A stretch of DNA of 64,000 nt, taken from assembly GCF_014202935.1 (NCBI RefSeq), contig NZ_JACHHX010000001.1, positions 247,353 to 311,352 on the forward strand, read 5' to 3'. The number at the start of each line of letters is the position of its first letter. Position 1 is the stretch's first letter. Made by a program: the position numbers and the translations under genes. This stretch comes from Rehaibacterium terrae. Its GTDB lineage: Bacteria; Pseudomonadota; Gammaproteobacteria; Xanthomonadales; Xanthomonadaceae. Below the pieces are notes generated by a model. It was not told the origin of the DNA. It saw only the letters and a list, made by a program, of their open reading frames with translations, and did not search any database. Positions 18,576 to 30,622 of this stretch are shown here, piece after piece.

Positions 18576-19133
18576 ATGTTCGACTTTCGAATCCGGCGGA
18601 TGGGGCTGCTTGGCGGTCTCGCGATCGGTCTCGGCGCAGGCCTGCTGCCGGCGGCCGCACAGGCGGAGCGCGGGTACGGCCGAGGCTGGAGCGGCGAGAT
18701 CGTGCTGTGCGAGTCGCATCGCGGGCGCGAGGCCTGGTGTCCCGCCGATACCCGTGGCGGCGTACGCCTGCTGCGCCAGCACTCGAATGCGTCGTGCATC
18801 GAGGGGCGCACCTGGGGCTGGGACCGGCGTGGCATCTGGGTGGCCGGCGGTTGCCGGGCCGAGTTCGCGGCCTATGGCGGCCATCCCGGACGCGGGCACG
18901 GCCGCGGGCATGGTCGTGGCCGTGGCGGCGCGATCGGCATCCATCCGGTCTTCGTCACCTGCGAGTCCCATCGCGGGCGCACCCAGTGGTGCGATGCGCC
19001 ACTGGGCCGTGGCGGCGTGCGGTTGGTCGAGCAGTATTCGCGCGCGGCCTGCATCGAGGGGCGTACCTGGGGCTGGGACCGGCGCGGCATCTGGGTGGCC
19101 GACGGCTGCCGGGGCGAGTTCGCGGTGTACTGA
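18576..19133 (+). CDS. Secreted protein with two DUF3011 repeats
   Basis: The protein has 185 residues from ATG 18576, chosen because GAGGTGG sits 8 bases upstream; an ATG at 18546 would add 10 residues. A signal peptide ends near AAAQA-ER. Two copies of one module follow (about residues 45-100 and 130-185), joined by a Gly/His/Arg linker (GRGHGRGHGRGRGG). Each has CESHRGR, a second Cys five to six residues later, GGVRL, a third Cys in CIEGRTWGWDRRGIWV and a fourth in GCR. The pattern matches DUF3011, a periplasmic or extracellular domain of unknown function that may be stabilised by disulfides. The modules are nearly identical in their second half even at the DNA level, which points to recent duplication. 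It converges with the next gene with one base between stops. Confidence 0.8.
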   Translation: MFDFRIRRMGLLGGLAIGLGAGLLPAAAQAERGYGRGWSGEIVLCESHRGREAWCPADTRGGVRLLRQHSNASCIEGRTWGWDRRGIWVAGGCRAEFAAYGGHPGRGHGRGHGRGRGGAIGIHPVFVTCESHRGRTQWCDAPLGRGGVRLVEQYSRAACIEGRTWGWDRRGIWVADGCRGEFAVY

Positions 19134-19134
19134 C

Positions 19135-19878
19135 TCAGCGCTTGCCCGGGGGCCTCTCCGCCCGCTCCGCGTGCGGACCCCACCCGGAGACGAGCTTGAG
19201 CGGCGGCAGGGCGAGCGCGAGCGCCTCCGCGCTCCAGTCGCGCAGCTTGGCAGGGGTGAGTTTCAGCATCCCGGCCACCGGCGCCGGCAGCCAGTCGGCG
19301 CCGGCGCGGCGCAGCTTGCAGACGCCGTCGGCGTAGCGGCCGGCGGCCCAGGTGGCCGCGACTGCGCGGGCGGTGGCGGTCACCAGCGGGTCGAGCGGGG
19401 TGTAGCGCAACACGGTGTCGGCCATGCCGCGCGGGATCCAGGTCGAGAGCAGCGCCTGCACGCCGGCCCGGCTGGCCAGCGGGGTGAGCACGCCCTGCGA
19501 CTGCGCGACCGCCAGCACGCCGTCGATCTCCCAGCGAGCCGGCTTCAGGCCATGCCGTGCGTACACGGCGCGGACCAGGTGGCGCTGAATCCGCTCCTCG
19601 GACCAGACGCCCGCGGTGCGGCGCAGACGCGTCGGGATGAACGGCTTGAGCAGCGGGATGCCGTCCAGTACGACCTTGAGCGCGGCGCCGGCGCCGGCCT
19701 TCACCGCCGCGGTGTGCAGCAGGCTGTCGACCGCCATGTCCCGCGACAGCATCGGGGCTGGGGAGGACGGGGCGGAAGCTCCGGCAGGGGCTGTCGCGGG
19801 AACCTTGGCCGGCGCCGGCGCGGGCTTTCCACGCGGTGTCTTCCGGGCGGGCTTGGCGGGTGCCTTGCGTGCGGGCAT
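19135..19878 (-). CDS. Unrecognised protein with a Lys/Ala/Pro-rich N-terminus
   Basis: The protein has 247 residues from ATG 19878; a TTG at 19944 is possible but the extra residues would overlap the divergent mtnA leader. The first 45 residues are made of Ala, Pro, Lys and Arg (PARKAPAKPARKTPRGK), resembling histone H1-like tails. The rest is Ala/Leu-rich with several amphipathic or weakly hydrophobic stretches (VVLDGIPLLKPFI, AVAATWAAGRYADGV). I do not recognise the family. No clear transmembrane helix or signal peptide is seen, so it is probably cytoplasmic, perhaps nucleoid- or membrane-associated. It converges with the DUF3011 gene and diverges from mtnA. Confidence 0.6.
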   Translation of the reverse strand: MPARKAPAKPARKTPRGKPAPAPAKVPATAPAGASAPSSPAPMLSRDMAVDSLLHTAAVKAGAGAALKVVLDGIPLLKPFIPTRLRRTAGVWSEERIQRHLVRAVYARHGLKPARWEIDGVLAVAQSQGVLTPLASRAGVQALLSTWIPRGMADTVLRYTPLDPLVTATARAVAATWAAGRYADGVCKLRRAGADWLPAPVAGMLKLTPAKLRDWSAEALALALPPLKLVSGWGPHAERAERPPGKR

Positions 19879-19952
19879 GAGCGGAGCATAACGCGGACCG
19901 CCGCGAGGTGTATCGGGTAAGCTCGCCGCTGTTTTCTCCTGCAAGGATTCCG

Positions 19953-21002
19953 ATGCTCGACTTCGACCGCTACGACCGCGTCCGTCCGATCCGCTGGCTG
20001 GGCGACCGCCTCTCGCTGCTCGACCAGCGCAAGCTGCCTTTCACCGTCGAATACCTCGACTGCGCCGACAGCGACGCGGTGGCGCAGGCGATTCGCGATC
20101 TCGTGGTGCGCGGTGCGCCGGCGATCGGCATCGCCGCCGCCTGGGGTGCGGTGCTGGCGGGGCAGGGTGTGGAGGCGGCGGACGGCGGCACGGCGCTGGC
20201 CAGGCTGGCCCCGGCGCTGGACCGGCTCAATGCCGCCCGGCCGACCGCGGTCAACCTGATGTGGGCGCTGGCGCGCGTGCGCCGCGCCCTGGCCGGCGCG
20301 GGCGCCGACTGGCGCCTGGTGCTGGAGCGCGAGGCGCGCACCATCGAGGCCGAGGATCTGGCCGCCAACCGGCGCATGGGCGCGCTCGGCGCCGGGCTGA
20401 TCGCCCCCGGCGCCGGCGTGCTCACCCACTGCAACACCGGCTCGCTGGCGACCGCCGGTTTCGGCACCGCGCTGGGCGTGATCCGCGCCGGCGTGGCGAG
20501 CGGCCGCATCGCCCGCGTGTTCGCCGGCGAAACCCGGCCCTGGCTGCAGGGCGCGCGACTGACCGTGTGGGAACTGCAGCAGGACGGCATCCCGGCCACC
20601 CTGATCGCCGACGCCGCGGCGTCGCATCTGATGCGGTCCGGTCAGGTGCAATGGGTGGTGGTCGGCGCCGACCGCATCTGCGCCAATGGCGACACCGCCA
20701 ACAAGATCGGCACCTACCAGCTCGCCATCGCCGCCCGGCACCACGGGCTGAAGTTCATGGTGGTGGCACCGTCGTCGACGGTGGACATGGCCACCACGCG
20801 CGGCGAGGACATCGAGATCGAGCTGCGCGACCCCGATGAACTGCTCGGCTACGGCGGCCAGCGCACGGTGGCCGCGGGCGTGACGGCGTGGAATCCGGTG
20901 TTCGACGTGACCCCGGCCGGACTGATCGACGCCATCGTGACCGAGAAGGGCGTCATCGAGCGTCCCGACCCGGCGCGGATGCGGGCGGTGTTCGGCGACT
21001 GA
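19953..21002 (+). CDS. mtnA: S-methyl-5-thioribose-1-phosphate isomerase
   Basis: A 349-residue member of the eIF2B-related isomerase family. The catalytic pair is present at the classical positions: C160 in [12 protein letters not shown] and D240 in [11 protein letters not shown], followed by NKIGTYQLA. The [13 protein letters not shown] segment is also diagnostic. It converts 5-methylthioribose-1-phosphate to methylthioribulose-1-phosphate in the methionine salvage pathway. ATG 19953 gives the family start ([13 protein letters not shown]). The phosphorylase that would make its substrate lies at 44449. gyrA follows after 190 bases. Confidence 0.95.
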   Translation: MLDFDRYDRVRPIRWLGDRLSLLDQRKLPFTVEYLDCADSDAVAQAIRDLVVRGAPAIGIAAAWGAVLAGQGVEAADGGTALARLAPALDRLNAARPTAVNLMWALARVRRALAGAGADWRLVLEREARTIEAEDLAANRRMGALGAGLIAPGAGVLTHCNTGSLATAGFGTALGVIRAGVASGRIARVFAGETRPWLQGARLTVWELQQDGIPATLIADAAASHLMRSGQVQWVVVGADRICANGDTANKIGTYQLAIAARHHGLKFMVVAPSSTVDMATTRGEDIEIELRDPDELLGYGGQRTVAAGVTAWNPVFDVTPAGLIDAIVTEKGVIERPDPARMRAVFGD

Positions 21003-21085
21003 TCCGGCCCCTGGCGCGCCTGCCGCCGGGGCCCGCAAGTGCTTGTTCCGAGCGCGAAACGGGACCCTTCGGGGCGCCCGTCCGT

Positions 21086-21093
21086 GGTACCAT
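21086..21093 (+). promoter_or_regulatory. Possible extended -10 for gyrA
   Basis: TGGTACCAT (21085-21093) has the TGn extension and a TAnnAT hexamer, 100 bases before the gyrA ATG. No convincing -35 is seen. A similar TGTACCAT occurs upstream of the antiporter operon at 53145. Confidence 0.35.
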
Positions 21094-21105
21094 TTCACGT
21101 CTTTT

Positions 21106-21160
21106 CGACCGGCCTTTCGGACGGTCGGAAACCGTCGTTTGAATCAACTTCATAAAGTTG
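21106..21160. repeat. Two inverted repeats in the gyrA leader
   Basis: CGACCG (21106-21111) pairs with CGGTCG (21122-21127), and CAACTT (21145-21150) pairs perfectly with AAGTTG (21155-21160) around CATA. Both fall between the candidate -10 and the start codon. They could be leader hairpins or an operator; a link to supercoiling control of gyrA is speculation. Confidence 0.5.
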
Positions 21161-21192
21161 CTTCAAGTCGCTGAAACAAAACGGAAAAACGA

Positions 21193-23805
<2,613 letters not shown>

Positions 23806-23830
23806 GACGGGCGGTCCGCCCGGCTGAAAC

Positions 23831-23860
23831 GAACAAGGGCGCCGCCGGGCGCCCTTGTTC
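23831..23860 (+). terminator. Strong hairpin after gyrA
   Basis: A perfect 13-base stem (GAACAAGGGCGCC with GGCGCCCTTGTTC) closes a 4-base loop (GCCG), 25 bases after the gyrA stop. There is no following T run, as is common in GC-rich genomes; a second small hairpin (ATGCCGC/GCGGCAT, 23864-23881) follows at once. Confidence 0.65.
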
Positions 23861-23984
23861 GTCATGCCGCGGGAGCGGCATCCCGGTGCTTCGACGAGCC
23901 TGCCCCCAGCGCGAGGGGAGGGGTGAGGCGGCTTCGTCCGCGCCGGAGGCCTTGCCGCTGCGATCTTCGGCTTCAGCAGAGAAT

Positions 23985-24046
23985 CGGGTCCCGGCTCGTG
24001 CCTGGATGACGATGTTCCGGTGCTCTTTCCCGAGCCCCGGGACCCG
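23985..24046. repeat. Inverted-repeat element between gyrA and the peroxiredoxin gene
   Basis: CGGGTCCCGGCTCG (23985-23998) is complementary to CGAGCCCCGGGACCCG (24031-24046) with a 2-base bulge. The GGGTCCCGG...GGATGAC wording resembles the short palindromic intergenic repeats of GC-rich gammaproteobacteria. It ends 10 bases from the stop of the convergent peroxiredoxin gene and may act as its terminator. Confidence 0.55.
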
Positions 24047-24056
24047 AGTCCCGCCC

Positions 24057-24536
24057 TCAGTCGAGGTGTTCGAGCACGTAGTCCGCGCTGCTGACCTTGA
24101 ACTCGCCCGGCGCCTCGACGTGGATCTGCTTGACCACCCCGTCCTCGGCGTACAGCGCGAATCGCCTGGCGCGCAGGCCCATGCCGAAAGCGGTCGCGTC
24201 CAGCTCCAGCCCCAGGGCCCGGGTGAAGGCGCCGTTGCCGTCGGCCAGCATGTGCAGATCGTCGGGCACGCCCTGGCTCTTGCCCCAGGCGTCCATCACG
24301 AAGGCGTCGTTGACCGCCAGACAGGCGACCTCGATGCCGCGCTTGCGGAACTCGTCGATCCTTTCGACGAAGCCGGGCAGGTGCCTGGCCGAGCAGGTGG
24401 GCGTGAATGCGCCGGGTACGCCGAACAGCACGACCTTCCTGCCGGCGAAGATCTCGTCGGTATCGACGGCCTGCACGCCGTCGCGCAGGACGTTGAGGGT
24501 GGCGCGGGGAATCCTGTCTCCGACCCGGATGCTCAT
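24057..24536 (-). CDS. Prx5-type peroxiredoxin
   Basis: A 159-residue atypical 2-Cys or 1-Cys peroxiredoxin of the Prx5 group. The peroxidatic cysteine is C48 in [16 protein letters not shown], the hallmark of the family, with a further Cys at 72 (EVACLAVND). The [11 protein letters not shown] and [13 protein letters not shown] stretches are also typical. It reduces hydrogen peroxide and organic hydroperoxides in the cytoplasm with electrons from thioredoxin or glutathione/glutaredoxin; a C-terminal glutaredoxin domain, present in some relatives, is absent. It is a single-gene unit convergent with gyrA and divergent from the Hsp20 gene, with their promoters in the 139-base gap. Confidence 0.93.
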   Translation of the reverse strand: MSIRVGDRIPRATLNVLRDGVQAVDTDEIFAGRKVVLFGVPGAFTPTCSARHLPGFVERIDEFRKRGIEVACLAVNDAFVMDAWGKSQGVPDDLHMLADGNGAFTRALGLELDATAFGMGLRARRFALYAEDGVVKQIHVEAPGEFKVSSADYVLEHLD

Positions 24537-24583
24537 GGTGGCCTCGTGTGCAGCGGAATGGGGAGCGGAGTGTAGCAGCGGGG

Positions 24584-24612
24584 CTTGAACTCACGGCTGG
24601 AATCCCCATCTA
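24584..24612 (+). promoter_or_regulatory. Sigma-32 (RpoH) heat-shock promoter
   Basis: CTTGAA (24584-24589) and CCCCATCTA (24604-24612) match both boxes of the RpoH consensus (CTTGAAA and CCCCATNT), separated by 14 bases. The Hsp20 ATG follows 64 bases downstream. This is one of the cleanest regulatory sites in the window. Confidence 0.88.
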
Positions 24613-24675
24613 TCCGGGCATGGCAGCCCCGGCCCGCCGGGGTTCGCCCCGGCCAAGCATGCAGGAGGATCGACC

Positions 24676-25125
24676 ATGAGCATCGTGCGTTACAACCCCT
24701 GGGCGGTGCAGAACAGCCTCCAGGAAGAAATCAAGCAGGTCTTCGACCGCTTCTTCAGCGAGACCGACGCCGACCAGTCCAACGTGGTGACCAGCCAGTG
24801 GGTGCCCCGGGTGGACATCAAGGAAGAACCCGAGCGCTTCGTGATCTTCGCCGACATCCCCGGTGTGGATCCGAAGGACATCGAGATCAACATGGACAAG
24901 GGCATCCTGTCGATCCGCGGCGAGCGCAAGTCGGAGACCCGTGAGGAGACCGACCGCTACTCGCGGATCGAGCGCCAGCACGGCGTGTTCTACCGCCGCT
25001 TCGCGCTGCCGGACAGCGCCAACCCGGACGGCATCACCGCCAGCGGCAAGAACGGCGTGCTGCAGATCGACATTCCCAAGAAGCCCGAGACCACGCCGCG
25101 CCGCATCACCGTCAACGGCGGCTGA
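24676..25125 (+). CDS. Hsp20 small heat-shock protein (class A-like, IbpA size)
   Basis: The protein has 149 residues. A short N-terminal region (MSIVRYNPWAVQNSLQEEI) precedes an alpha-crystallin domain (about residues 40-135) with WVPRVDIKEE, the FADIPGVDPKDIEI strand, RIERQHGVFYRRFALP and GVLQIDIPKK. Small heat-shock proteins hold unfolding proteins in a refoldable state for DnaK and ClpB. A strong AGGAGG precedes the ATG, an RpoH promoter lies upstream and a good terminator downstream, so this is a compact single-gene heat-shock unit. A J-domain gene follows. A second, more divergent Hsp20 is at 62311. Confidence 0.95.
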   Translation: MSIVRYNPWAVQNSLQEEIKQVFDRFFSETDADQSNVVTSQWVPRVDIKEEPERFVIFADIPGVDPKDIEINMDKGILSIRGERKSETREETDRYSRIERQHGVFYRRFALPDSANPDGITASGKNGVLQIDIPKKPETTPRRITVNGG

Positions 25126-25164
25126 CCGCGACGACGGGCCGGGGCCCTCACGGGCACCCGCTCG

Positions 25165-25202
25165 CACGGCCTGCGGTGCTGAGCCGCGGGCCGTGTTCTT
25201 TT
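25165..25202 (+). terminator. Rho-independent terminator of the Hsp20 gene
   Basis: CACGGCCTGCGG (25165-25176) pairs with CCGCGGGCCGTG (25184-25195), 11 of 12 pairs plus one G-T, closing a 7-base loop. TTCTTTT follows directly. It lies 40 bases after the hsp20 stop. Confidence 0.8.
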
Positions 25203-25257
25203 GTGTCGGGTTCGCGCACACTTCGCGACGTCCCGATGCGATGGATAAGCTCACGCC

Positions 25258-26136
25258 ATGCAGTTCAAGGATTACTACAGCACGCTCGGCGTCGAACCCG
25301 GCGCCGGCGAGGCCGAGCTGAAGGCCGCCTACCGCCGGCTGGCGCGCAAGTACCACCCCGACGTCAGCAAGGAGCCAGGGGCCGAGGAGAAGTTCAAGGC
25401 CGTCAATGAGGCCTACGAGGTGCTGCGCGATCCGGTCCGACGGGCGCAGTACGACCAGCTGCGTGCCGGCGGCTACCGGGCGGGCGAGGAGTTCCGCCCG
25501 CCGCCGGGTTTCGGCCAGCACGGGGCGCAGGGGTTCGATTTCGATTTCGACGAGGGCGCCGGCGGTTTCAGCGACTTTTTCGAGTCGCTGTTCGGCCGCA
25601 TGCGCAGCGGGCGTCCGCAGGCGGCGTCCGGTGGCGATGTGCGGGCGCGGCTGGCGATTCCGCTGGAGGTGGCCTATGCGGGCGGCAGCCAGCGGCTGAA
25701 CGTGGACGGGCGCACCCTGGAGGTGAAGATCCCGGCCGGCATCCGTCCCGGACAGGTGATCCGTCTGGCCGGACAGGGGCAGGGTGGCGCCGGCCGGCGT
25801 GGCGATCTGCTGATCGAGATCGACTACCAGCCGCACCCACAGTTCGAGGTCGACGGCCGCAACATCATCTACACCCTGCAACTCGCACCGTGGGAGGCCG
25901 CGCTCGGCACCACCGTCACCGTACCGACGCTGGGTGGGCCGGTCGAACTCAAGGTGCCGCCGGATTCCGACGCCGGCCGCAAGCTGCGTCTGCGCGGCCG
26001 CGGCCTGCCCGGCAAGCCGCGCGGCGACCAGATCGTCGAGATCGAGATCCGCGCCCCGCGTGCCGCCAACGACCGCCAGCGACAGGTCTACCGCGACATG
26101 GCCAAGGCCTTCGGGGGCGACGCAGGCCAGGGCTGA
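25258..26136 (+). CDS. cbpA: J-domain protein of the CbpA/DnaJ class
   Basis: A 292-residue protein. The N-terminal J domain has the HPD motif at residues 33-35 (RKYHPDVSK). It is followed by a Gly/Phe-rich linker (about 70-120) and the two C-terminal beta domains, with the LEVKIPAGIRPGQVIRLAGQ and LKVPPDSDAGRKLRLRGRG signatures. The zinc-finger repeats of DnaJ are absent, so it is a type II J protein like CbpA. It stimulates the ATPase of DnaK and in E. coli also binds curved DNA. The partner CbpM is not seen next to it. It lies downstream of an Hsp20 gene but behind its terminator. Confidence 0.9.
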   Translation: MQFKDYYSTLGVEPGAGEAELKAAYRRLARKYHPDVSKEPGAEEKFKAVNEAYEVLRDPVRRAQYDQLRAGGYRAGEEFRPPPGFGQHGAQGFDFDFDEGAGGFSDFFESLFGRMRSGRPQAASGGDVRARLAIPLEVAYAGGSQRLNVDGRTLEVKIPAGIRPGQVIRLAGQGQGGAGRRGDLLIEIDYQPHPQFEVDGRNIIYTLQLAPWEAALGTTVTVPTLGGPVELKVPPDSDAGRKLRLRGRGLPGKPRGDQIVEIEIRAPRAANDRQRQVYRDMAKAFGGDAGQG

Positions 26137-26348
26137 GGGCTGCAGAGCATGGTTCCAGGCTGGCCCGGCAGGCTTCGTGTGCCAAGCCGGGCGCCGGCGC
26201 CAGGTTCGCGATGCCGGGGCCGGGACAGGGGGCGGTAGCGGACCCTTCGGCGGGCTCGGCCCGTGCATGCGGCGCACTCGCCAGCGCAAGGCTCGCGCGA
26301 CGCGCCTGCTTTCGCAGGCTCCGGAACGCGTCGGGACACGCGGCGGGG

Positions 26349-26723
26349 TCAGCCGGCCTTGGGGCCGAGCAGCTCGTTGACGACCTGGGTCAGTTGCGCT
26401 TCGTTGAACGGCTTGACGATGTAGGCCTTGGCGCCCTGGCGCATCCCCCAGACCTTGTCGGTTTCCTGGTCCTTGGTGGTCACCAGCACGACCGGGATGT
26501 GGGCGGTGAGCGGATCCTTGGTGATCGCGCGGGTGGCCTGGAAGCCGTTGAGGTTCGGCATCACCACGTCCATCAGGATCAGGTCCGGCAGCTCTCGCCT
26601 GGCGACTTCGACGCCGGCGGCGCCGTCCTCGGCCGTGAGCGGCTCGTGGCCGAGCTTCTCGATGACCCGCTTCATGCCCAGCAGCTGGGAAGGCGAGTCG
26701 TCGACGATCAGGATGCGTGCCAT
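26349..26723 (-). CDS. PilH-like single-domain response regulator
   Basis: A 124-residue receiver domain with no output domain. The acidic pair D8-D9 (VDDSPSQ), phosphoacceptor D52 (LILMDVVMP), the conserved Thr in VLVTTKD and Lys in YIVKPF are all present. The stretches NGFQATRAITKD and KDQETDKVWGMRQGA are very close to PilH, the regulator that opposes PilG in the Chp/Pil chemosensory control of type IV pili. No pil, chp or che gene is nearby (neighbours are cbpA and an oxidoreductase), so this is either a displaced pilH or an orphan paralogue. Confidence 0.8.
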   Translation of the reverse strand: MARILIVDDSPSQLLGMKRVIEKLGHEPLTAEDGAAGVEVARRELPDLILMDVVMPNLNGFQATRAITKDPLTAHIPVVLVTTKDQETDKVWGMRQGAKAYIVKPFNEAQLTQVVNELLGPKAG

Positions 26724-26792
26724 CGGATGCGCTCTCGGGGGATTCGGCCGCCGCGATTGTAGCCCCGCGGCCGGACATGTCCACAGGATGGA

Positions 26793-27788
26793 TCAGATCC
26801 GCACCAGGGTCCGCCCGAAGGACTCGCCCTGCAGCATGCGCGGAAAGACCTCGTGCAGTTCGTCGAGACCCACTTCGCGCGTGCAGATCGCCGGCAGGTG
26901 GGCCGGCTTCCAGTCCGAGGCCAGGCGCTGCCAGACCTGCTCGCGGATGTCGCGCGCGGTGCCGGCCGAGGCGATGCCGAGCAGGCTCACGCCGCGGATG
27001 ATGAAGGGCATCACCGTGGTCGACAGCGTGTGACCGCCGGCCAGGCCGCAGCTGGCGATGTTGCCGTACGGCTTGATGACGCGGGTGAGGCCGGCCAGCA
27101 TCTCGCCGCCGACGTTGTCGATGGCGCCGGCCCATATCGCTGTTTCGAGCGGGCGCTGGCCCAGATCGAGATCGCGGCGCGAGACCACCTGCCTGGCACC
27201 GAGCATGGTCAGGAAGTCCAACTGCTCGAACTTGCCGGTGATGGCATGTGCCTCGTAGCCGGCGCGGGTGAGGATGTCGATCGCCAGCATACCGACGCCG
27301 CCGGTGGCCCCGGTCACCACGACCGGGCCCATCGTCGGGGTCTGGCCGTTCTGCATCATCCGGAACAGGGCCAGGCCGGCGGTGAAACCGGCGGTGCCGA
27401 GGATCATCGCCTCGCGCAGGTCGAGCCCGGCCGGCAGGGGGATCGCCCATTGCGACTCCAGCCGCACGTACTCCGAATAACCGCCGTCGCGCGTCTCCGA
27501 CAGCCCGCAGCCGGTGCACAGCACCGCGTCGCCTTCCCTGAAGCGCGCATCGCTCGACGCCACCACATGGCCGGCCACGTCGATGCCGCCGACCAGCGGG
27601 AACCGGCGCAGGATCTTGCCCTCGCCGGTGCCGGCCAGCGCGTCCTTGTAGTTGACGCTGGAGTAGGCGGCACGGATCACCAGCTCGCCCGGTGAGAGGT
27701 CGTCGAGCCCGATCGTTTCCAGCCCGGCGCGATAGCCGGCCTTGTCATGGTGGATGCGGAAGGCGCGGAAGGCGGCAGGGACGCTCAT
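26793..27788 (-). CDS. acuI: Acryloyl-CoA reductase / YhdH-type quinone oxidoreductase
   Basis: A 331-residue medium-chain dehydrogenase/reductase of the YhdH/AcuI group. It has a GroES-like N-terminal part with SSVNYKDALAGTG, the nucleotide-binding motif VVVTGATGGVGMLAIDIL (about residues 150-167), and the GLAGGHTLSTTVMPFIIRGV segment typical of the group. No structural zinc cysteines are seen. AcuI reduces acryloyl-CoA to propionyl-CoA with NADPH, a detoxifying step. It is 62 bases after lpd on the same strand and could be read through from the sucAB-lpd operon. The family is sure; the substrate is inferred. Confidence 0.88.
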   Translation of the reverse strand: MSVPAAFRAFRIHHDKAGYRAGLETIGLDDLSPGELVIRAAYSSVNYKDALAGTGEGKILRRFPLVGGIDVAGHVVASSDARFREGDAVLCTGCGLSETRDGGYSEYVRLESQWAIPLPAGLDLREAMILGTAGFTAGLALFRMMQNGQTPTMGPVVVTGATGGVGMLAIDILTRAGYEAHAITGKFEQLDFLTMLGARQVVSRRDLDLGQRPLETAIWAGAIDNVGGEMLAGLTRVIKPYGNIASCGLAGGHTLSTTVMPFIIRGVSLLGIASAGTARDIREQVWQRLASDWKPAHLPAICTREVGLDELHEVFPRMLQGESFGRTLVRI

Positions 27789-27850
27789 GCTGTTGCTGTC
27801 TCCTGGAAGGCCAAGGGCGCCCGCAGGCGCCCTCTGGCGGAAGCTGCGGC

Positions 27851-29305
<1,455 letters not shown>

Positions 29306-29330
29306 TCAGGGGGTGTGCGCAGGAGAACGC

Positions 29331-29365
29331 TGAGCGGTCAGCGGAACCAGCCGCTCACCGCTCAC
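29331..29365. repeat. Intercistronic hairpin between sucB and lpd
   Basis: TGAGCGGTCAGCGG (29331-29344) pairs with CCGCTCACCGCTCA (29351-29364), 13 of 14 pairs. The arms are themselves built of the repeated word (A/T)GAGCGG. Such hairpins inside operons often stabilise the upstream message or lower expression of the downstream gene; here that is inference. Confidence 0.7.
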
Positions 29366-29376
29366 AGCCGCGCCGC

Positions 29377-30573
29377 TTACATGCCCAGCAGCATGCGGTG
29401 CGGGTTCTCGAGCTGGTTCTTGATGTCGACCAGGAACAGCACCGCGTCCTTGCCATCGATGATGCGGTGGTCGTAGCTGAGCGCGATGTACATCATCGGC
29501 GCGGCGATCACCTGGCCGTTCTCCACCACCGGACGCTCCTTGATGGCATGCATGCCGAGGATCGCCGACTGCGGCGGGTTGACGATCGGCGTGGACATCA
29601 GCGAGCCGAAGGTGCCGCCGTTGGTGATGGTGAAGGTGCCGCCCTGCAGGTCTTCCAGCGCGAGCTTGCCGTCGCGGGCCTTCTTCGCGTAGTCGGCGAT
29701 GGCCTGCTCGACCTCGGCGAAGCTCATCGACTCGGCGTTGCGCAGTACCGGCGTCACCAACCCCTTGTCGGTGGCGACGGCGATCGAGATGTCGGCGTAG
29801 CCGTGGTAGATGATGTCGCTGCCGTCGACCGAGGCGTTGATGATCGGGAAGCGCTGCAGCGCGTTGGCGGCGGCCTTCACGAAGAAGCTCATGAAGCCGA
29901 GCTTGATGCCGTGGGCCTTCTCGAACTGCTCGCCCATGGTCTTGCGCATCTTCATCACCTCGCGCAGATTCACCTCGTTGAAAGAGGTGAGCATGGCGAT
30001 GGAGTTCTTCGACTCCATCATGCGCTCGGCGATGCGCTGGCGGATGCGGGTCATCGCCACGCGCTGCTCCGGACGGGCGCCGGACGGCGCGGCACCGGTT
30101 TTGCCGCTCATGTAGTTGACCAGGTCCTCCTTGGTCACGCGGCCGCCGCGGCCGGTGCCCTCGACCTGCGCGGGATCGATGCCGTGCTGCTCGGCGACAC
30201 GGCGGCCGGCCGGCGACAACTCGGCGGTGCCGGCCTTCTTCGTGGCGGGCGCGGCGGCCTTGGCGGCCTTGGGGGCCTCGGCCTTCTTTTCTTCGGCCTC
30301 GGTGGCGGGTTTTTCGTCCTTGGCTTCGGCGACCGCGCCTTCCTCGATCAGGGCGATGACCTGCTGGCTGGTCACCGTGTCACCGGCCTGGAACTTGATC
30401 TCCTTGAGCACGCCGTCCACCGGCGAGGGCACTTCCAGCACGACCTTGTCGGTTTCCAGATCGACCAGGTTCTCGTCGCGCTTGACGGCGTCGCCGACCT
30501 TCTTGTGCCAGCTGGCGATGGTGGCGTCGGAAACGGATTCCGGCAGGACGGGGACTTTGACTTCGGTGCTCAT
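29377..30573 (-). CDS. sucB: Dihydrolipoyllysine succinyltransferase (E2 of 2-oxoglutarate dehydrogenase)
   Basis: A 398-residue E2. The lipoyl domain covers residues 1-80, with the lipoylated lysine K43 in [10 protein letters not shown]. An Ala/Lys/Glu linker ([13 protein letters not shown]) leads to a peripheral subunit-binding domain ([19 protein letters not shown]), and the catalytic domain ends with the active-site motif [12 protein letters not shown]. There is a single lipoyl domain, as in E. coli SucB. ATG 30573 was chosen because [14 protein letters not shown] is the standard start; the frame is open further upstream without similarity. It lies 49 bases after sucA. Confidence 0.97.
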   Translation of the reverse strand: MSTEVKVPVLPESVSDATIASWHKKVGDAVKRDENLVDLETDKVVLEVPSPVDGVLKEIKFQAGDTVTSQQVIALIEEGAVAEAKDEKPATEAEEKKAEAPKAAKAAAPATKKAGTAELSPAGRRVAEQHGIDPAQVEGTGRGGRVTKEDLVNYMSGKTGAAPSGARPEQRVAMTRIRQRIAERMMESKNSIAMLTSFNEVNLREVMKMRKTMGEQFEKAHGIKLGFMSFFVKAAANALQRFPIINASVDGSDIIYHGYADISIAVATDKGLVTPVLRNAESMSFAEVEQAIADYAKKARDGKLALEDLQGGTFTITNGGTFGSLMSTPIVNPPQSAILGMHAIKERPVVENGQVIAAPMMYIALSYDHRIIDGKDAVLFLVDIKNQLENPHRMLLGM

Positions 30574-30622
30574 GGACGGGGTCCTGGGTTGCGTCGGTCG
30601 TGGGGAAGGGCGAGGGTCGGGA

